NCBI RefSeq assembly: GCF_008369115.1
Contig: NZ_VOAZ01000005.1
Location: 62,001 to 126,000, forward strand
From: Psychrobacter sp. ANT_WB68
GTDB lineage: Bacteria; Pseudomonadota; Gammaproteobacteria; Pseudomonadales; Moraxellaceae
Direction: 5' to 3'
DNA: 64,000 bases
Shown here: positions 43,862 through 54,779 of the stretch, piece after piece
Layout: the number at the start of each line of letters is the position of its first letter
How positions within the stretch are numbered: position 1 is the stretch's first letter
Notes under the pieces: generated by a model
Database searches by the model: none
Told to the model about the DNA's origin: nothing
What the model saw: only the letters and a program-made list of their open reading frames with translations
Made by a program: the position numbers and the translations under genes

Positions 43862-45070
43862 TTACCAAGAGCCGCCTGCACCACCGCCGCCAAAGCCACC
43901 ACCACCGCCGCCGAAGCCGCCACCGCCAAAACCACCGCCGCCGAAGCCGCCACTACCGCCACCCATACCCGGTAAGAACACCATGCCACCGCCACCGCGT
44001 CCTCCACGACCGCCGCGCCCGCCACCTGAACCGCGAGAAATTAAAAACAGCCATAGAAATATCGCCATAATTAATGTCATAAAGAAACCGCCGCCCAATG
44101 CCAGTGAGCCTGCAAAGAAACCGCCCGCGGTCAGAATAGAGCCAAATATGCGCCCAAAGATACTGGTAATAAAGCTTCCAAATATCATTGCCATCACGAA
44201 TAAAAATACTGGCGATGGGTTTTCACCAATATCACTTTGGCTTTGGCTGCGTTCAGCCGCTTGCGCATCAGCGCGCGCTAACACTTCAGGGTCAGCAGTC
44301 AGACGCGTTTGCAGAGCACCAACGCCGGCCAATATCCCAGCGCCATAGTCATTTTGCTTAAATAGCGGTGTGATATCTTCACGGATAATACGGTTGACCG
44401 CAGAATCGGGCAACACCCCCTCTAATCCATAACCAGTTAAAATATACATATCGCGGTCATTGACGGCAACGACCATCAGCAAACCATCATCAATGTCTTT
44501 ATTACCAAGCTGCCATTTTTCTGCAACCTGTAACGCATAATCAAATATTGGTATGCCATTGGTCGTCGGGACGATGACAACCGCTGCTTGCGCCAAACCT
44601 TGCTGATAAATGCTTCTAAGCTGCGCCTCTAAGCGTTGTTTTTCTTGCGGGTTTAAGATATTGGCTTGATCAACAACGGGTGAATTCAGTATCAGCTTAT
44701 TGGCATCGACACCTTTAGCGCTTGACTGTACAGGCGGCTTAGCGGATGTTCCCGCTCGTGTCCCTGCTGCATTTTCGCTACTGCCCTTAGTAGCGTTTGC
44801 CGCATTGGGGTTAATAGCATCATTACCAAGAATGGCCTCATTAATCGCTTCGTTACCTAAGACCGCATCATTGATGGCTTCATTAGACTCTGCAGCTTTT
44901 GCAATAGCCACCAATTCCTCGACACTACGATTTTGCATATCCGAGGCACTATCGGTAGCGACAGCAATATTATTATTAACATCGGCATTGGAAGCAGCAT
45001 GCAACACAGAGCCACTAGCAATGCCTAATGTGAATAATAATGCGGATAAGAGTGCTTTTGAATTATTCAT
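43862..45070 (-). CDS. TPM domain membrane protein with glycine-rich tail
   Basis: A 402-residue protein: signal peptide (about 1-25), an Ala/Asn-rich linker with three imperfect 10-residue repeats (NEAINDAVLG, NEAINEAILG, NDAINPNAAN), a TPM domain (about 128-250, VVDQANILNPQEKQRLEAQL), two membrane segments (about 285-350) and a Gly-rich C-terminus (about 352-402) of GGRGG and GGGGFGG repeats ending GGSW. Gly-rich tails ending in -SW/-SF are typical of YgcG-type TPM proteins. It follows lemA. Confidence 0.9.
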   Translation of the reverse strand: MNNSKALLSALLFTLGIASGSVLHAASNADVNNNIAVATDSASDMQNRSVEELVAIAKAAESNEAINDAVLGNEAINEAILGNDAINPNAANATKGSSENAAGTRAGTSAKPPVQSSAKGVDANKLILNSPVVDQANILNPQEKQRLEAQLRSIYQQGLAQAAVVIVPTTNGIPIFDYALQVAEKWQLGNKDIDDGLLMVVAVNDRDMYILTGYGLEGVLPDSAVNRIIREDITPLFKQNDYGAGILAGVGALQTRLTADPEVLARADAQAAERSQSQSDIGENPSPVFLFVMAMIFGSFITSIFGRIFGSILTAGGFFAGSLALGGGFFMTLIMAIFLWLFLISRGSGGGRGGRGGRGGGGMVFLPGMGGGSGGFGGGGFGGGGFGGGGGGFGGGGAGGSW

Positions 45071-45209
45071 CTAATCTATACCACCTCAAATAACATCTGT
45101 ACTAAATCAATGGCTGCGAAACCAAACTAACTACTGCAAAGCAGCGGATAAAGATTCGTTTGATAGATAAAATCAAAGAAAACTCCTCTTTATCCACCCT
45201 AACTTTACC

Positions 45210-45842
45210 TTACTGAGCCGTCTTCGCATTGTCATTACCGAAGTTAACACTTGGCGCAGTCGATATTTCTGTCTCATTAGCCACGCTAAAGTTTGGCTTT
45301 GGACCCATACCGAATACTTTGGCGGTAATGTTGGTTGGGAACTGGCGCACAGTGGTGTTATAGCCCTGAACTTCTTGGATATAACGGTTGCGAGCAACGG
45401 CAATACGATTTTCCGTACCTTCAAGCTGAGCCTGTAAATCTTGGAACAAGGCATCTGACTTTAGCTCAGGATAACGCTCAGAAACTGCCATTAGGCGTGA
45501 TAGCGCCCCAGTCATCTGGTCTTGGGCGGCGGCATAACGTTCCATCGCTGCAGGGTCATTGAGCAGCTCTGGCGTAATAGTAATACCACCAGCTTGTGAG
45601 CGCGCAGCAGCAACCTGAGTAAATACTTCTTGTTCTTGCTTAGCATATTGCTGCACAACTTTGACTAAGTTTGGCACCAAGTCCGAACGGCGCTGATATT
45701 GGTTGACGACTTCCGACCATGAAGCGGTGACTTGCTCGTCTTGCGCTTGCAGATTGTTATAACCACAACCTGTCAAACCAATGGTAGAGGTGGCTAATAC
45801 AGCTGATAGCAACATAGGTTTTACAATAGATTTACGTGTCAT
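45210..45842 (-). CDS. lemA: LemA family protein
   Basis: A 210-residue protein starting MTRKSIVKPMLLSAVLATST, with AGGAGAG before the ATG; a longer frame upstream is not favoured. Residues around STIGLTGCGYNNLQ look like a lipobox. The LemA helical core follows: ASWSEVVNQYQRRSDLVPNL, VKVVQQYAKQEQEVFTQVAA and YPELKSDALFQDLQAQLEGTE. It is the first gene of the lemA-TPM-TPM run. Confidence 0.92.
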   Translation of the reverse strand: MTRKSIVKPMLLSAVLATSTIGLTGCGYNNLQAQDEQVTASWSEVVNQYQRRSDLVPNLVKVVQQYAKQEQEVFTQVAAARSQAGGITITPELLNDPAAMERYAAAQDQMTGALSRLMAVSERYPELKSDALFQDLQAQLEGTENRIAVARNRYIQEVQGYNTTVRQFPTNITAKVFGMGPKPNFSVANETEISTAPSVNFGNDNAKTAQ

Positions 45843-46826
45843 CGTTGACTCTCCTAAGAATGATAAATAACAAACAAGACGTTTTTTAAGCGCTTTTTTA
45901 ATCATACACATTTCTATAGACTTATATGTCGTCCTCTACAAATGTGTCGCCTATAATATATTGTGCTAATAATGGCGCTATCATGTTACTTTTACAATTC
46001 ATCGTTACCAAAACACAACCGCAAAAGCACAGCGCCTAGCAAGAGCCTTTGCGCATTTTCAAGGATTTCTTGTTCCATTAATCCTTACTATATTTTTAGC
46101 AATATTCAAAAAATGGTTAAAAAACCATGACAAACAAAGGATTCTATCAAGCTCTATCATGAACTAAGGATGAATAAACGCTATATATGAACGTTCTTAT
46201 AAAGAAAATTCTAGTAATTAACTGAAAAATATGGCAAATTGCAGTTACGTAGCCGTACGGTTTGAATACATTTGGTAGTGGACTTATTATCTTTTTGATA
46301 CTAGCAAGTTGCTAATACCTTCTTAAAAAGGATTAGTAGGTAGACAGAAGCCTGCTATTTCATACTACTATACAGATGTGGCCTACCAATATGGCTCATA
46401 GCAAGTTGATTGCCATCACCTCGATGATGGATATTTAATATTATAACCGCCTGTCTTATCCGCTGCTCTACTTATAACGGCTCCAATATCTATGATGTGA
46501 TGACAGACTATCGTCATCAGTCAGCAACAAGATAGAGAAAAAATAGCAACCGTTAATCATTTATTACCATATATAAGCAAATCGCTTTGGTGAATAGTTA
46601 ACACTGATAAACGTTTGCCTATGGTTAATAGTAATAATAATCCAAGCGGATAAAGACAGACAACTACAGTCCATTCTTGGTGGCTATGCACATATGAAGC
46701 TTAAAAGATAATTTTAAGTCTATGCAAACAATTTAAGTGGTTAGCATTAATAAGGATATTAAATCGCTAGCTCACTCTTTGTATCTTCATATCTAGTCAT
46801 TTTGAGACAGTTGAAGGAATAGATAT
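45843..46826. other. Long gap between lemA and the symporter gene
   Basis: Nearly 1 kb without a supported gene, between divergent transcripts. It is AT-rich with scattered short direct repeats but no long hairpin, tRNA or recognisable riboswitch. It presumably carries both promoters and perhaps decayed DNA. Confidence 0.5.
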
Positions 46827-48377
46827 ATGGAAGGTTTAGTCAATTTAGTAAACGGAATTATCTGGAGCCCCGCATTAATTTACTTATGCTTGGGCGCCGG
46901 TCTATTTTATTCCATCATGACGCGCTTTGTACAAGTACGTTTATTCGGTGAAATGATCAAATTGCTATTTACTGGTAAATCTAGTGAACAAGGCATTTCA
47001 TCGTTTCAGGCACTTGCCGTCTCGCTTGCTGGTCGTGTGGGTATGGGTAACATCGCAGGGGTAGCAGCTGCTATCGGCTTCGGTGGTCCTGGTGCTGTAT
47101 TTTGGATGTGGGTTGTAGCCTTCTTAGGCGCTTCTACTGCCTATGTTGAATCTACACTGGCACAGATTTATAAAGAAAAAGATGTGATTACTGGCGAATA
47201 TCGTGGTGGCCCTGCCTATTACTTTGAACGTGCGCTTGGCCAAAAATGGTACGGTATCCTTTTCGCAATCGCTTCTATTTTATCATGTGGTATGTTCTTA
47301 CCTGGTGTACAGGCGAATGGCGTTATTAGTGCTTTTGCCCAAGTCATGGGTGAAGGAACTATCATGAATGTGGCAGGATTAGAAGTCGGCTCTATGCGTC
47401 TGGTCGGTCTCGCTATCATTTTGGTAATCCTAGGTATCATCATCTTCGGTGGTATTAAACGCATTGCAACCTTTACTGAGTACGCCGTTCCGTTTATGGC
47501 AATCGGTTATATTTTGTTAGCCTTAATTATCATGTTCAGTAATTTCAGTTTGATACCAGATGTATTTGGTTTGATTATCGGTGATGCATTTACTGCACAA
47601 GCGGGTTTTGGTGCGGCAATTGGTTGGGGTGTAAAACGTGGTATTTACTCTAATGAAGCCGGTCAAGGTACAGGTCCTCACGCTGCTGCTGCTGCTGAAG
47701 TCCAGCATCCATCACAGCAAGGTTTAGTACAAGCATTCTCAGTTTACGTTGATACGTTACTGGTTTGTTCTGCTACCGCATTTATGATTCTGTCTACTGG
47801 CATGTATAACATTCAAGGTACGTTACCAGATGGTCAGTTCATTCTACAAAATGTAGCTGCTGCTACTGAAATTAATTCACCAGCCTTCACACAAATGGCA
47901 ATGCAATCAGTATACGGTACTTTTGGTAATGTGTTTATCGCAATCGCTGTATTTTTCTTTGCCTTTACAACCATCTTGGCTTACTACTATATTGCGGAAG
48001 TTAACGTTACTTATTTAACACGCTTTATCGGTCGCGGTGCTCATAAAACAGGTCTTTTCTTAGCTAAAGTCTTAATCATGGTGATGGTTGCCTACGGTGG
48101 TCTTAACTCAGCAGGCTATGTTTGGGCTATTGGTGATATCGGTGTTGGTCTTATGGCTTGGCTGAATATCGTTGGTATCTTGATTATCTTCTTTGTGGCT
48201 CGCCCAACGCTTACTATGCTTAGAGACTATGAGTCGCAACTTAAAGCTGGCGTGACAGAATATACTTTTGATCCAGCAAAATTTGGTATCAAAAACGCCC
48301 CTTATTGGGAAGAGCGTCATTTGAAACAGCAACAAAAAATGGCAGCACAAGACCCACTACATAAAGAGCATCGTTAA
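46827..48377 (+). CDS. Sodium:alanine symporter family protein
   Basis: A 516-residue AgcS-type transporter with about eleven membrane segments. Family signatures are LAGRVGMGNIAGVAAAIGFG near the N-terminus, FWMWVVAFLGASTAYVESTL, YRGGPAYYFERALG and GVKRGIYSNEAGQGTGPHAA in the middle. It imports alanine or glycine with Na+ or H+. It is a single gene with its own strong terminator. Confidence 0.93.
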   Translation: MEGLVNLVNGIIWSPALIYLCLGAGLFYSIMTRFVQVRLFGEMIKLLFTGKSSEQGISSFQALAVSLAGRVGMGNIAGVAAAIGFGGPGAVFWMWVVAFLGASTAYVESTLAQIYKEKDVITGEYRGGPAYYFERALGQKWYGILFAIASILSCGMFLPGVQANGVISAFAQVMGEGTIMNVAGLEVGSMRLVGLAIILVILGIIIFGGIKRIATFTEYAVPFMAIGYILLALIIMFSNFSLIPDVFGLIIGDAFTAQAGFGAAIGWGVKRGIYSNEAGQGTGPHAAAAAEVQHPSQQGLVQAFSVYVDTLLVCSATAFMILSTGMYNIQGTLPDGQFILQNVAAATEINSPAFTQMAMQSVYGTFGNVFIAIAVFFFAFTTILAYYYIAEVNVTYLTRFIGRGAHKTGLFLAKVLIMVMVAYGGLNSAGYVWAIGDIGVGLMAWLNIVGILIIFFVARPTLTMLRDYESQLKAGVTEYTFDPAKFGIKNAPYWEERHLKQQQKMAAQDPLHKEHR

Positions 48378-48415
48378 TCCTCTTTAAAGTGTGTGCTTAC
48401 TCGCCAATGTATGAA

Positions 48416-48450
48416 AAAGCCCGAGACCATCGTCTCGGGCTTCTTTGTTC
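48416..48450 (+). terminator. Terminator after the symporter gene
   Basis: AAGCCCGAGAC (48417-48427) pairs perfectly with GTCTCGGGCTT (48432-48442) around a 4-nt loop and is followed by CTTTG. An A-run precedes it, so it may also work on minus. Confidence 0.85.
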
Positions 48451-48519
48451 GCATGATTTTGACATGAAGATATTTAAATATAAAGTATTGAAGTATTTTG
48501 CGATAAGTCAGTAGATACA

Positions 48520-48549
48520 AAGAAGCCTAGCTCTGCGGCTAGGCTTCTT
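48520..48549 (-). terminator. Terminator after the first fasciclin gene
   Basis: AAGAAGCCTAGC (48520-48531) pairs with GCTAGGCTTCTT (48538-48549). On minus the stem runs into TTTG. It serves the fasciclin lipoprotein gene at 48588-49196. Confidence 0.75.
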
Positions 48550-48587
48550 AGAGACTATCTAATATTAGTTACATGGATAAAATAAGC

Positions 48588-49196
48588 TTATTTAGGCAAT
48601 AATACAGTATCGATTACATGTACTACACCGTTGGTTGCCATCATGTCAGTTCCAGTGATGTTTGCTGTATTACCGCTTGCATCAGTAATAACATTGGCAT
48701 CGCTAATCATGATGGTTTGACCATTGACCGTTTCAATAGCGGTGTTATAAGGAATGTCAGCGGCTTTTACGACCATAGGAACAACATGGTACGGTAGTAC
48801 ACTTTTTAGCAAATCAGTATTAGCCAATAACTCTTCTTTAGTCACATTCAACTTGGTCAATACCGCAGCAAATGCTTCGTCAGTAGGTGCAAAGACAGTA
48901 TATGTGCCTGCGTCCATCATCATCGTATCAAGACCAGCAGCTTTCAATGCAGCAGTTAGTATTGATAAATCTGGGTTGGCGGCAGCAATTTCAGCAATAC
49001 TTTGTGTCGCTGCTGCTTCAGGCATAGACGCTGCATCAGCTTCTGCGACTGCTTCAGGAGCGACTTCTGGTTCTACGGCCACATCAGTGGTTGCTTCTGG
49101 CTCAACCGGCTCCGTTACTGCTTTTTTATCATCACAGGCTGCTAGTGACAGTGCAGCAGTAACAACGGCAATAGATAGTAGGCTTTTCTTTAACAT
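48588..49196 (-). CDS. Fasciclin (FAS1) domain lipoprotein
   Basis: A 202-residue protein with lipoprotein signal LSIAVVTAALSLAACDD, an acidic Glu/Val/Ala-rich linker (about 25-65) and one FAS1 domain (about 66-202). Conserved FAS1 motifs are TYTVFAPTDEAFAAVL and NGVVHVIDTVLLPK. FAS1 domains mediate adhesion or protein-protein contacts; here it would sit on the envelope. It is related to the second FAS1 gene 340 bp upstream. Confidence 0.93.
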   Translation of the reverse strand: MLKKSLLSIAVVTAALSLAACDDKKAVTEPVEPEATTDVAVEPEVAPEAVAEADAASMPEAAATQSIAEIAAANPDLSILTAALKAAGLDTMMMDAGTYTVFAPTDEAFAAVLTKLNVTKEELLANTDLLKSVLPYHVVPMVVKAADIPYNTAIETVNGQTIMISDANVITDASGNTANITGTDMMATNGVVHVIDTVLLPK

Positions 49197-49534
49197 AGTA
49201 CATTCCTTTGAGGTAGATAACTATTAAATACGGGATAACTTAAAATATAAACGATGAAAAGATGGCTTATAAACGATATTCTCAAGATAATTTAAGGCTC
49301 TTCTAACTCAGCTACGCTTATAGTTAGCTAACATCTTAACTGATTTATTTTTAATTCATATATTCTTAGGTAGTAACACTGTGGCAATAACGTATATAAC
49401 ACGCGTATTTCGTATTTTGTTTTATAACTAAATATAAAGCTGCTTACGACAGCTTCATATCTAGTTGTTCGACAATCAAACCATGCTTTATTCAAAACGG
49501 TAATAACATAGCTTTAAAATTTTCTTCTACTATA
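49197..49534. other. Gap between the two fasciclin genes
   Basis: No gene is supported; the spacing suggests separate promoters for the two paralogues. No hairpin with a T-tract was obvious. Confidence 0.45.
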
Positions 49535-50089
49535 TTATTTAGGCAACAATACTCTATCAATTACATGTACGACGCCATTACTAGCAGCGATGTCTGTTTT
49601 TAGGATATTGGTTGTGCGCCCATTCTCATCCATCAATTTACCTTGCGCAGTCACCATCAGCGTATCTTTGCTTAGCATCATCACATTGCCTGGCTTAACA
49701 TCTTTTGCGTACACTGGAGCAGCACCGTTAATCACGTGATAGCCTAAAATTTTGGTCAATAAGGGCTTATTGGCAAAAAGTTGTGCTTTGGTCATGCCAG
49801 TTTCTTGTAGCACTTGCAAGAATGCAGCATTAGTTGGAGCAAAAATTGTATAGTGAGCATTAGGGTTAGACAGCGCGCCCGCTAAATCAGCGGCGACAAC
49901 GGCTTCTACCAGTAGAGAAAAATCAGGATTACTTTGAGCGATTTGTACCACATTCACTTTTGCCATTGGCTGACTGTGCATTGGCGCTTTCATGGCAGAG
50001 GTTTTAGTGGGCATCATATTATTACAGGCGCTAAGACCCGCGATAGAGAGTGCCAGTGTGCCAAGGGTAGCGATTTTGAGAATTTTCAT
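49535..50089 (-). CDS. Fasciclin (FAS1) domain lipoprotein, paralogue
   Basis: A 184-residue protein with lipobox AGLSACNN, a Met/Lys-rich linker and one FAS1 domain (about 50-184) including HYTIFAPTNAAFLQVL and NGVVHVIDRVLLPK. It differs from its neighbour in the linker, which is basic and Met-rich here. It is probably an old tandem duplication. Confidence 0.92.
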   Translation of the reverse strand: MKILKIATLGTLALSIAGLSACNNMMPTKTSAMKAPMHSQPMAKVNVVQIAQSNPDFSLLVEAVVAADLAGALSNPNAHYTIFAPTNAAFLQVLQETGMTKAQLFANKPLLTKILGYHVINGAAPVYAKDVKPGNVMMLSKDTLMVTAQGKLMDENGRTTNILKTDIAASNGVVHVIDRVLLPK

Positions 50090-50863
50090 AATATTATCCT
50101 TAATGATTGAATATCTATAACTTATTGAATTTTACGACGGTCTTACGGGTTAGATTGTCTTTCCTTAGAACCACTGTGTATAGCTCTCGCTAACTTTTAG
50201 CCTTTAGACACTCGTATTTAATAACCTGTTGTTAATGACGACTCCTTACAATCTGTTGTCATTAACTATTCTCAATAACGCTCAAGTTGTCAATCACGCG
50301 CGTATAAAAACCATTAGCATTAACTAATAAGTATTGCTTACGAAACATCAATCCTTCTGAAATTAAATTAACATATAGCCAAGCGTTATGAATTTATGTT
50401 TAGTCTATTTTTTGTGCTATGAATGTAAGTTTTGTCAGTGTTTTAGGTGAACAATTAGAGCTTTACGATAGAAAGCAAAGCTTTATGTAATCATCGAGTA
50501 AAAGGATATTCATTTGTGCCAAGTAACGTTGTGCAATAGAATTTAAAACTATCACGATACATTAAATAATAAAGCCAGTAATGATAAAATCAGCAACGAC
50601 AAAACCAGCAATGAAATGCCAAACTCCTCATATTTTCAAATACTATAACTGCAATGGTTTTGCCAAAGTGGAATAAAGACAATTCCGCGAGCCATAGGTA
50701 TTTCATGCTAGAATAATCCAGATTTGCTTATTGGTTTTTAAGCCATTATTTTATTAAACGTAGTATTTTAGACGCTCTACCCTATTACAAAGCCAAAATT
50801 GAAAAACTCTGAACGACTTCTCTTTCTTCCTTTTATTATATTGACTCTATAAGCAGCGCTCCT
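50090..50863. other. Gap upstream of metH
   Basis: A 774-bp divergent region with no supported gene. It includes three imperfect 15-bp tandem repeats at 50571-50615. I looked for a cobalamin or SAM riboswitch before metH and could not identify one by eye. Confidence 0.5.
50571..50615 (+). repeat. Three imperfect 15-bp tandem repeats
   Basis: AAAGCCAGTAATGAT, AAAATCAGCAACGAC and AAAACCAGCAATGAA follow each other without gaps, about 250 bp upstream of metH. Their role is unknown; they could be a regulator binding array or a simple-sequence expansion. Confidence 0.6.
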
Positions 50864-53800
50864 ATGACTCAACAGACCACAACATCATCGACTTCCTCTT
50901 CCTCTTCCGCTGATAGCAATGCCGATTTATCGAATATGGCTGATGACTTTATCCTCACGCCACCTGCTATGTTTCCTTATAAGGCGCAGCAGCAAAACGC
51001 ACGCGCTCGTATTACCGAGCAAATAGCGTCACGGATTATGATGTTAGATGGCGCGATGGGCACGCACATTCAGAATTATAAGTTGGAAGAGGCGGATTAT
51101 CGCGGCGAGCGTTTTGCTGACATTGAACAAGATGTACGCGGTAATAATGATTTGCTGGTACTCACGCAGCCGCATATGATCAAAGAGATTCATATCGCCC
51201 ATCTTGAGGCAGGTGCGGATATTATTGAGACCAACAGCTTCAATGGTACGCGCCTATCGATGGCCGATTATAATATGCAACATCTGGTGCCAGAGCTGAA
51301 TAAAACGGCTGCCAAGATTGCTCGCGAAGCTGCTGATGAATTTACCGCCAAGACCCCAGAGAAGCCACGCTTCGTGGCTGGGGTCATAGGACCGACATCG
51401 CGTACTTGTTCGCTGTCACCTGATGTCAATGATCCGGCCTTTCGTAATATTACCTTTGATGAATTGGTGCTTAATTATCGTGAAGCGACGCTGGCATTAA
51501 TAGAAGGCGGCGTTGATATTCTGTTAATCGAGACCATCTTTGATACGCTAAATGCCAAGGCAGCAATCTTTGCGGTAACGGGCGTTTTTGAGGATATTGG
51601 TTTTGAATTACCGATTATGATTTCGGGTACGATTACCGATGCGTCAGGTCGAACTTTATCAGGTCAAACGGCTGAAGCCTTTTATAACTCGATTCGCCAT
51701 GCCAAACCGCTATCGGTTGGCTTTAACTGTGCATTAGGTGCTGATGCGCTACGTCCGCATATCCAAACATTATCTAATATTGCCAATACTTATGTGTCAG
51801 CGCATCCAAATGCTGGTCTGCCCAATGAGTTTGGTGAGTACGATGAAGGTGCTAGAGAAACCACAGCATTGCTTGAAGGCTTTGCCAAAGCCGGTATCTT
51901 AAACATCGTCGGCGGCTGCTGTGGTACGACGCCTGAGCACATTCGCCAAATCGCTAATATGGTGGCCAATTATCCACCACGCGTGATTCCTGAGATCCCA
52001 CCTGCCTGCCGCTTATCAGGACTTGAACCTTTTACCATCAATAAAGACAGTCTATTCGTCAACGTCGGTGAACGTACCAACGTGACGGGTTCAAAGAAAT
52101 TCTTACGTTTAATCAAAACAGAAGCCTATACCGAAGCACTCGATGTCGCCCGTGACCAAGTCGAAGGGGGCGCGCAAATCGTCGATATCAATATGGATGA
52201 AGGCATGCTTGACTCCAAGCAAGCGATGATTCACTTCGTTAATCTGGTCTCGGGCGAGCCAGATATCAGCCGTGTGCCATTGATGCTCGACTCGTCAAAA
52301 TGGGACATTATCGAAGAAGGGCTTAAACGTACCCAAGGTAAATGTGTCGTTAACTCAATCTCATTAAAAGAAGGTCATGCCGAGTTCGTTGAGCGTGCCA
52401 AGCTCTGCATGCGCTACGGTGCCGCTGTTATTGTCATGGCATTTGATGAAGACGGACAAGCCGACACTTATGAACGTAAGATTCAGATTTGTCAACGTAG
52501 CTATGATGTCTTGGTTAATGAAGTTGGCTTCCCGTCTGAAGATATTATCTTTGACCCCAATATTTTTGCCGTCGCCACCGGTATTACCGAACATAATAAC
52601 TACGGCGCCGACTTTATCAACGCCACCAAATGGATTACAGAAAACTTGCCCAATGCCATGGTATCGGGCGGCGTCTCTAACGTTTCGTTCAGTTTCCGTG
52701 GTAATCCAATTCGTGAAGCCATTAACTCTGTATTCCTCTATCATGCGATTCAAAATGGCTTAACCATGGGTATCGTCAATCCAGCCATGCTTGAGCTTTA
52801 TGACGATATTCCAAAGGAAGCACGTGATGCAATCGAAGATGTGATGCTCAATCGCAACCAAGGCGAGAGCGGTCAAGATGCCACCGAACGGTTGATGACC
52901 ATTGCTGAAAGCTATCAAGACGGCGGTAAGAAAAAAGACAGTACCGTCGATATGTCATGGCGTGAAGGCACGGTAGAAGAACGGATTGCCCATGCTTTAG
53001 TAAAAGGTATCACTACCTTTATCGATGCTGATACCAAAGAAGCGTGGGAGAAATATCCCAAGCCACTAGAAGTGATCGAAGGTCCACTGATGGATGGTAT
53101 GAATATTGTCGGCGACTTATTTGGTGCCGGTAAAATGTTCTTACCGCAAGTGGTGAAATCTGCGCGCGTCATGAAGCAATCGGTTGCTTGGTTAAACCCG
53201 TATATCGAAGCGGAAAAAGTCGAGGGCGAAAAGAAAGGTAAAATCCTCATGGCGACAGTCAAAGGTGATGTCCATGATATCGGCAAAAACATCGTCGGCG
53301 TAGTACTTGGCTGTAACGGCTACGATATCGTCGATCTGGGTGTCATGGTACCGTGTGAGAAAATCCTTGATACCGCTATCGCAGAGGAAGTCGATATCAT
53401 CGGGCTATCAGGTCTGATTACACCGAGCCTCGATGAGATGGTCTATGTTGCCAAGCAAATGCAAGAGCGTGGCATGACCCTACCTTTGATGATTGGCGGG
53501 GCAACGACTTCTAAGGCCCATACCGCGGTCAAAGTCGAACCACAATACCAAAACAATGCTGTCATCTATGTAGCGGATGCTTCACGCTCAGTCGGCGTAG
53601 TCACTAAGCTGCTGTCCAAAGAGCACCGTCAAGGTCTTATCGATGAGACGCGCGAAGAATACATAAAGGTACGTGAGCGCCTTGCTAAGCGTCAACCGAA
53701 AGCAGCAAAAATATCTTATGCTGAATCAATAGAGCTTGGTTTTAAGGATGATTGGGAAAACTATGTACCGCCAGTACCTAATAAGCTCGGACAAGTGATA

Positions 53801-54679
53801 TTTGACGATTATCCCATCACCAACCTGTTGCCTTATATCGACTGGACGCCGTTCTTTATTTCTTGGGGTCTGGCGGGTAAATATCCAAAAATCTTGCAAG
53901 ATGATGTGGTCGGCGAAGCGGCACGTGATTTGTTTGATAATGCCAATGACTTGATGCAAAAGATGATTGATGAAAAATTAATCGTCGCAAAAGGGGTATT
54001 TAAACTCATGCCAGCCCGTCGCACTGCCGCGGATACGGTAACTGTCTATAACAAAGCTCCGACTGAGGGCGGCACAGCAGAATATCAATTTGAGCATCTG
54101 CGCCAACAAAGCGATAAAGCCAGCGGCAAACCTAACTTTAGCTTGGCGGACTTTATCTCACCATCAGAAACTCATACTGATTATCTTGGTGGCTTTACCG
54201 TCTCGATAGTTGGCACAGAAGCGCTGGCTGAGAAGTATAAAGCCGCTGGAGATGACTATAATGCCATTATGGTACAAGCCTTATCTGACCGTTTAGCCGA
54301 AGCCTTTGCCGAGCATCTGCATGAGCTGATTCGTAAAGAATATTGGGGTTACCAACCGACTGAGTCACTTACTAATGATGAGATGATTAAAGAAAAATAC
54401 GTCGGTATCCGCCCTGCGCCTGGTTACCCTGCCTGCCCTGAGCATACCGAAAAAGGTAAATTGTTTGAATGGCTGGGCACCGTTGACGCTATCGGCACGA
54501 GGCTGACTGAAAGCTATGCGATGTGGCCTGCATCTTCGGTCAGCGGCTTCTATTACTCTCATCCTGAGAGTGAATACTTTAACGTTGGTAAAATCAGCAC
54601 CGATCAGTTAGAGAGCTATGCGGAGCGTAAAGGTTGGGATATGAAAACCGCTGAAAAGTGGTTGAATCCGAATTTGTAG
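50864..54679 (+). CDS. metH: Cobalamin-dependent methionine synthase
   Basis: A 1271-residue four-module enzyme. The homocysteine domain has zinc Cys in GFNCALGAD and [10 protein letters not shown]. The methyltetrahydrofolate domain has [18 protein letters not shown]. The cobalamin domain has [20 protein letters not shown], where His is the lower cobalt ligand, and [15 protein letters not shown]. The C-terminal AdoMet reactivation domain has [18 protein letters not shown] Ser/Thr-rich N-terminal extension of about 45 residues explains the extra length over E. coli. It transfers methyl from methyl-THF to homocysteine. Confidence 0.98.
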   Translation: MTQQTTTSSTSSSSSADSNADLSNMADDFILTPPAMFPYKAQQQNARARITEQIASRIMMLDGAMGTHIQNYKLEEADYRGERFADIEQDVRGNNDLLVLTQPHMIKEIHIAHLEAGADIIETNSFNGTRLSMADYNMQHLVPELNKTAAKIAREAADEFTAKTPEKPRFVAGVIGPTSRTCSLSPDVNDPAFRNITFDELVLNYREATLALIEGGVDILLIETIFDTLNAKAAIFAVTGVFEDIGFELPIMISGTITDASGRTLSGQTAEAFYNSIRHAKPLSVGFNCALGADALRPHIQTLSNIANTYVSAHPNAGLPNEFGEYDEGARETTALLEGFAKAGILNIVGGCCGTTPEHIRQIANMVANYPPRVIPEIPPACRLSGLEPFTINKDSLFVNVGERTNVTGSKKFLRLIKTEAYTEALDVARDQVEGGAQIVDINMDEGMLDSKQAMIHFVNLVSGEPDISRVPLMLDSSKWDIIEEGLKRTQGKCVVNSISLKEGHAEFVERAKLCMRYGAAVIVMAFDEDGQADTYERKIQICQRSYDVLVNEVGFPSEDIIFDPNIFAVATGITEHNNYGADFINATKWITENLPNAMVSGGVSNVSFSFRGNPIREAINSVFLYHAIQNGLTMGIVNPAMLELYDDIPKEARDAIEDVMLNRNQGESGQDATERLMTIAESYQDGGKKKDSTVDMSWREGTVEERIAHALVKGITTFIDADTKEAWEKYPKPLEVIEGPLMDGMNIVGDLFGAGKMFLPQVVKSARVMKQSVAWLNPYIEAEKVEGEKKGKILMATVKGDVHDIGKNIVGVVLGCNGYDIVDLGVMVPCEKILDTAIAEEVDIIGLSGLITPSLDEMVYVAKQMQERGMTLPLMIGGATTSKAHTAVKVEPQYQNNAVIYVADASRSVGVVTKLLSKEHRQGLIDETREEYIKVRERLAKRQPKAAKISYAESIELGFKDDWENYVPPVPNKLGQVIFDDYPITNLLPYIDWTPFFISWGLAGKYPKILQDDVVGEAARDLFDNANDLMQKMIDEKLIVAKGVFKLMPARRTAADTVTVYNKAPTEGGTAEYQFEHLRQQSDKASGKPNFSLADFISPSETHTDYLGGFTVSIVGTEALAEKYKAAGDDYNAIMVQALSDRLAEAFAEHLHELIRKEYWGYQPTESLTNDEMIKEKYVGIRPAPGYPACPEHTEKGKLFEWLGTVDAIGTRLTESYAMWPASSVSGFYYSHPESEYFNVGKISTDQLESYAERKGWDMKTAEKWLNPNL

Positions 54680-54747
54680 GTTAACAATTAGGTTACGTTC
54701 CCATTAGAATCAATTAGCTACTATTGCTAAATAGTCTATAAAACTTT

Positions 54748-54771
54748 CGATTCAAACCAAGGTTTGAATCG
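54748..54771. terminator. Perfect inverted repeat between convergent genes
   Basis: CGATTCAAACC (54748-54758) and GGTTTGAATCG (54761-54771) are exact complements separated by two bases. On minus it is followed by AAAGTTTTAT, a weak T-tract. It may end the metH transcript, the convergent one, or both. Confidence 0.5.
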
Positions 54772-54779
54772 AACTACAT

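Noticed and set aside
43772-44348. Pro/Ala/Thr-rich frames opposite the glycine-rich TPM tail
   Set aside because: They are the reverse complement of Gly codon repeats (GGN to NCC), not real proteins.
50090-50863. Cobalamin or SAM riboswitch before metH
   Set aside because: No conserved B12-box or SAM-box core could be recognised by eye; a covariance-model search would decide.
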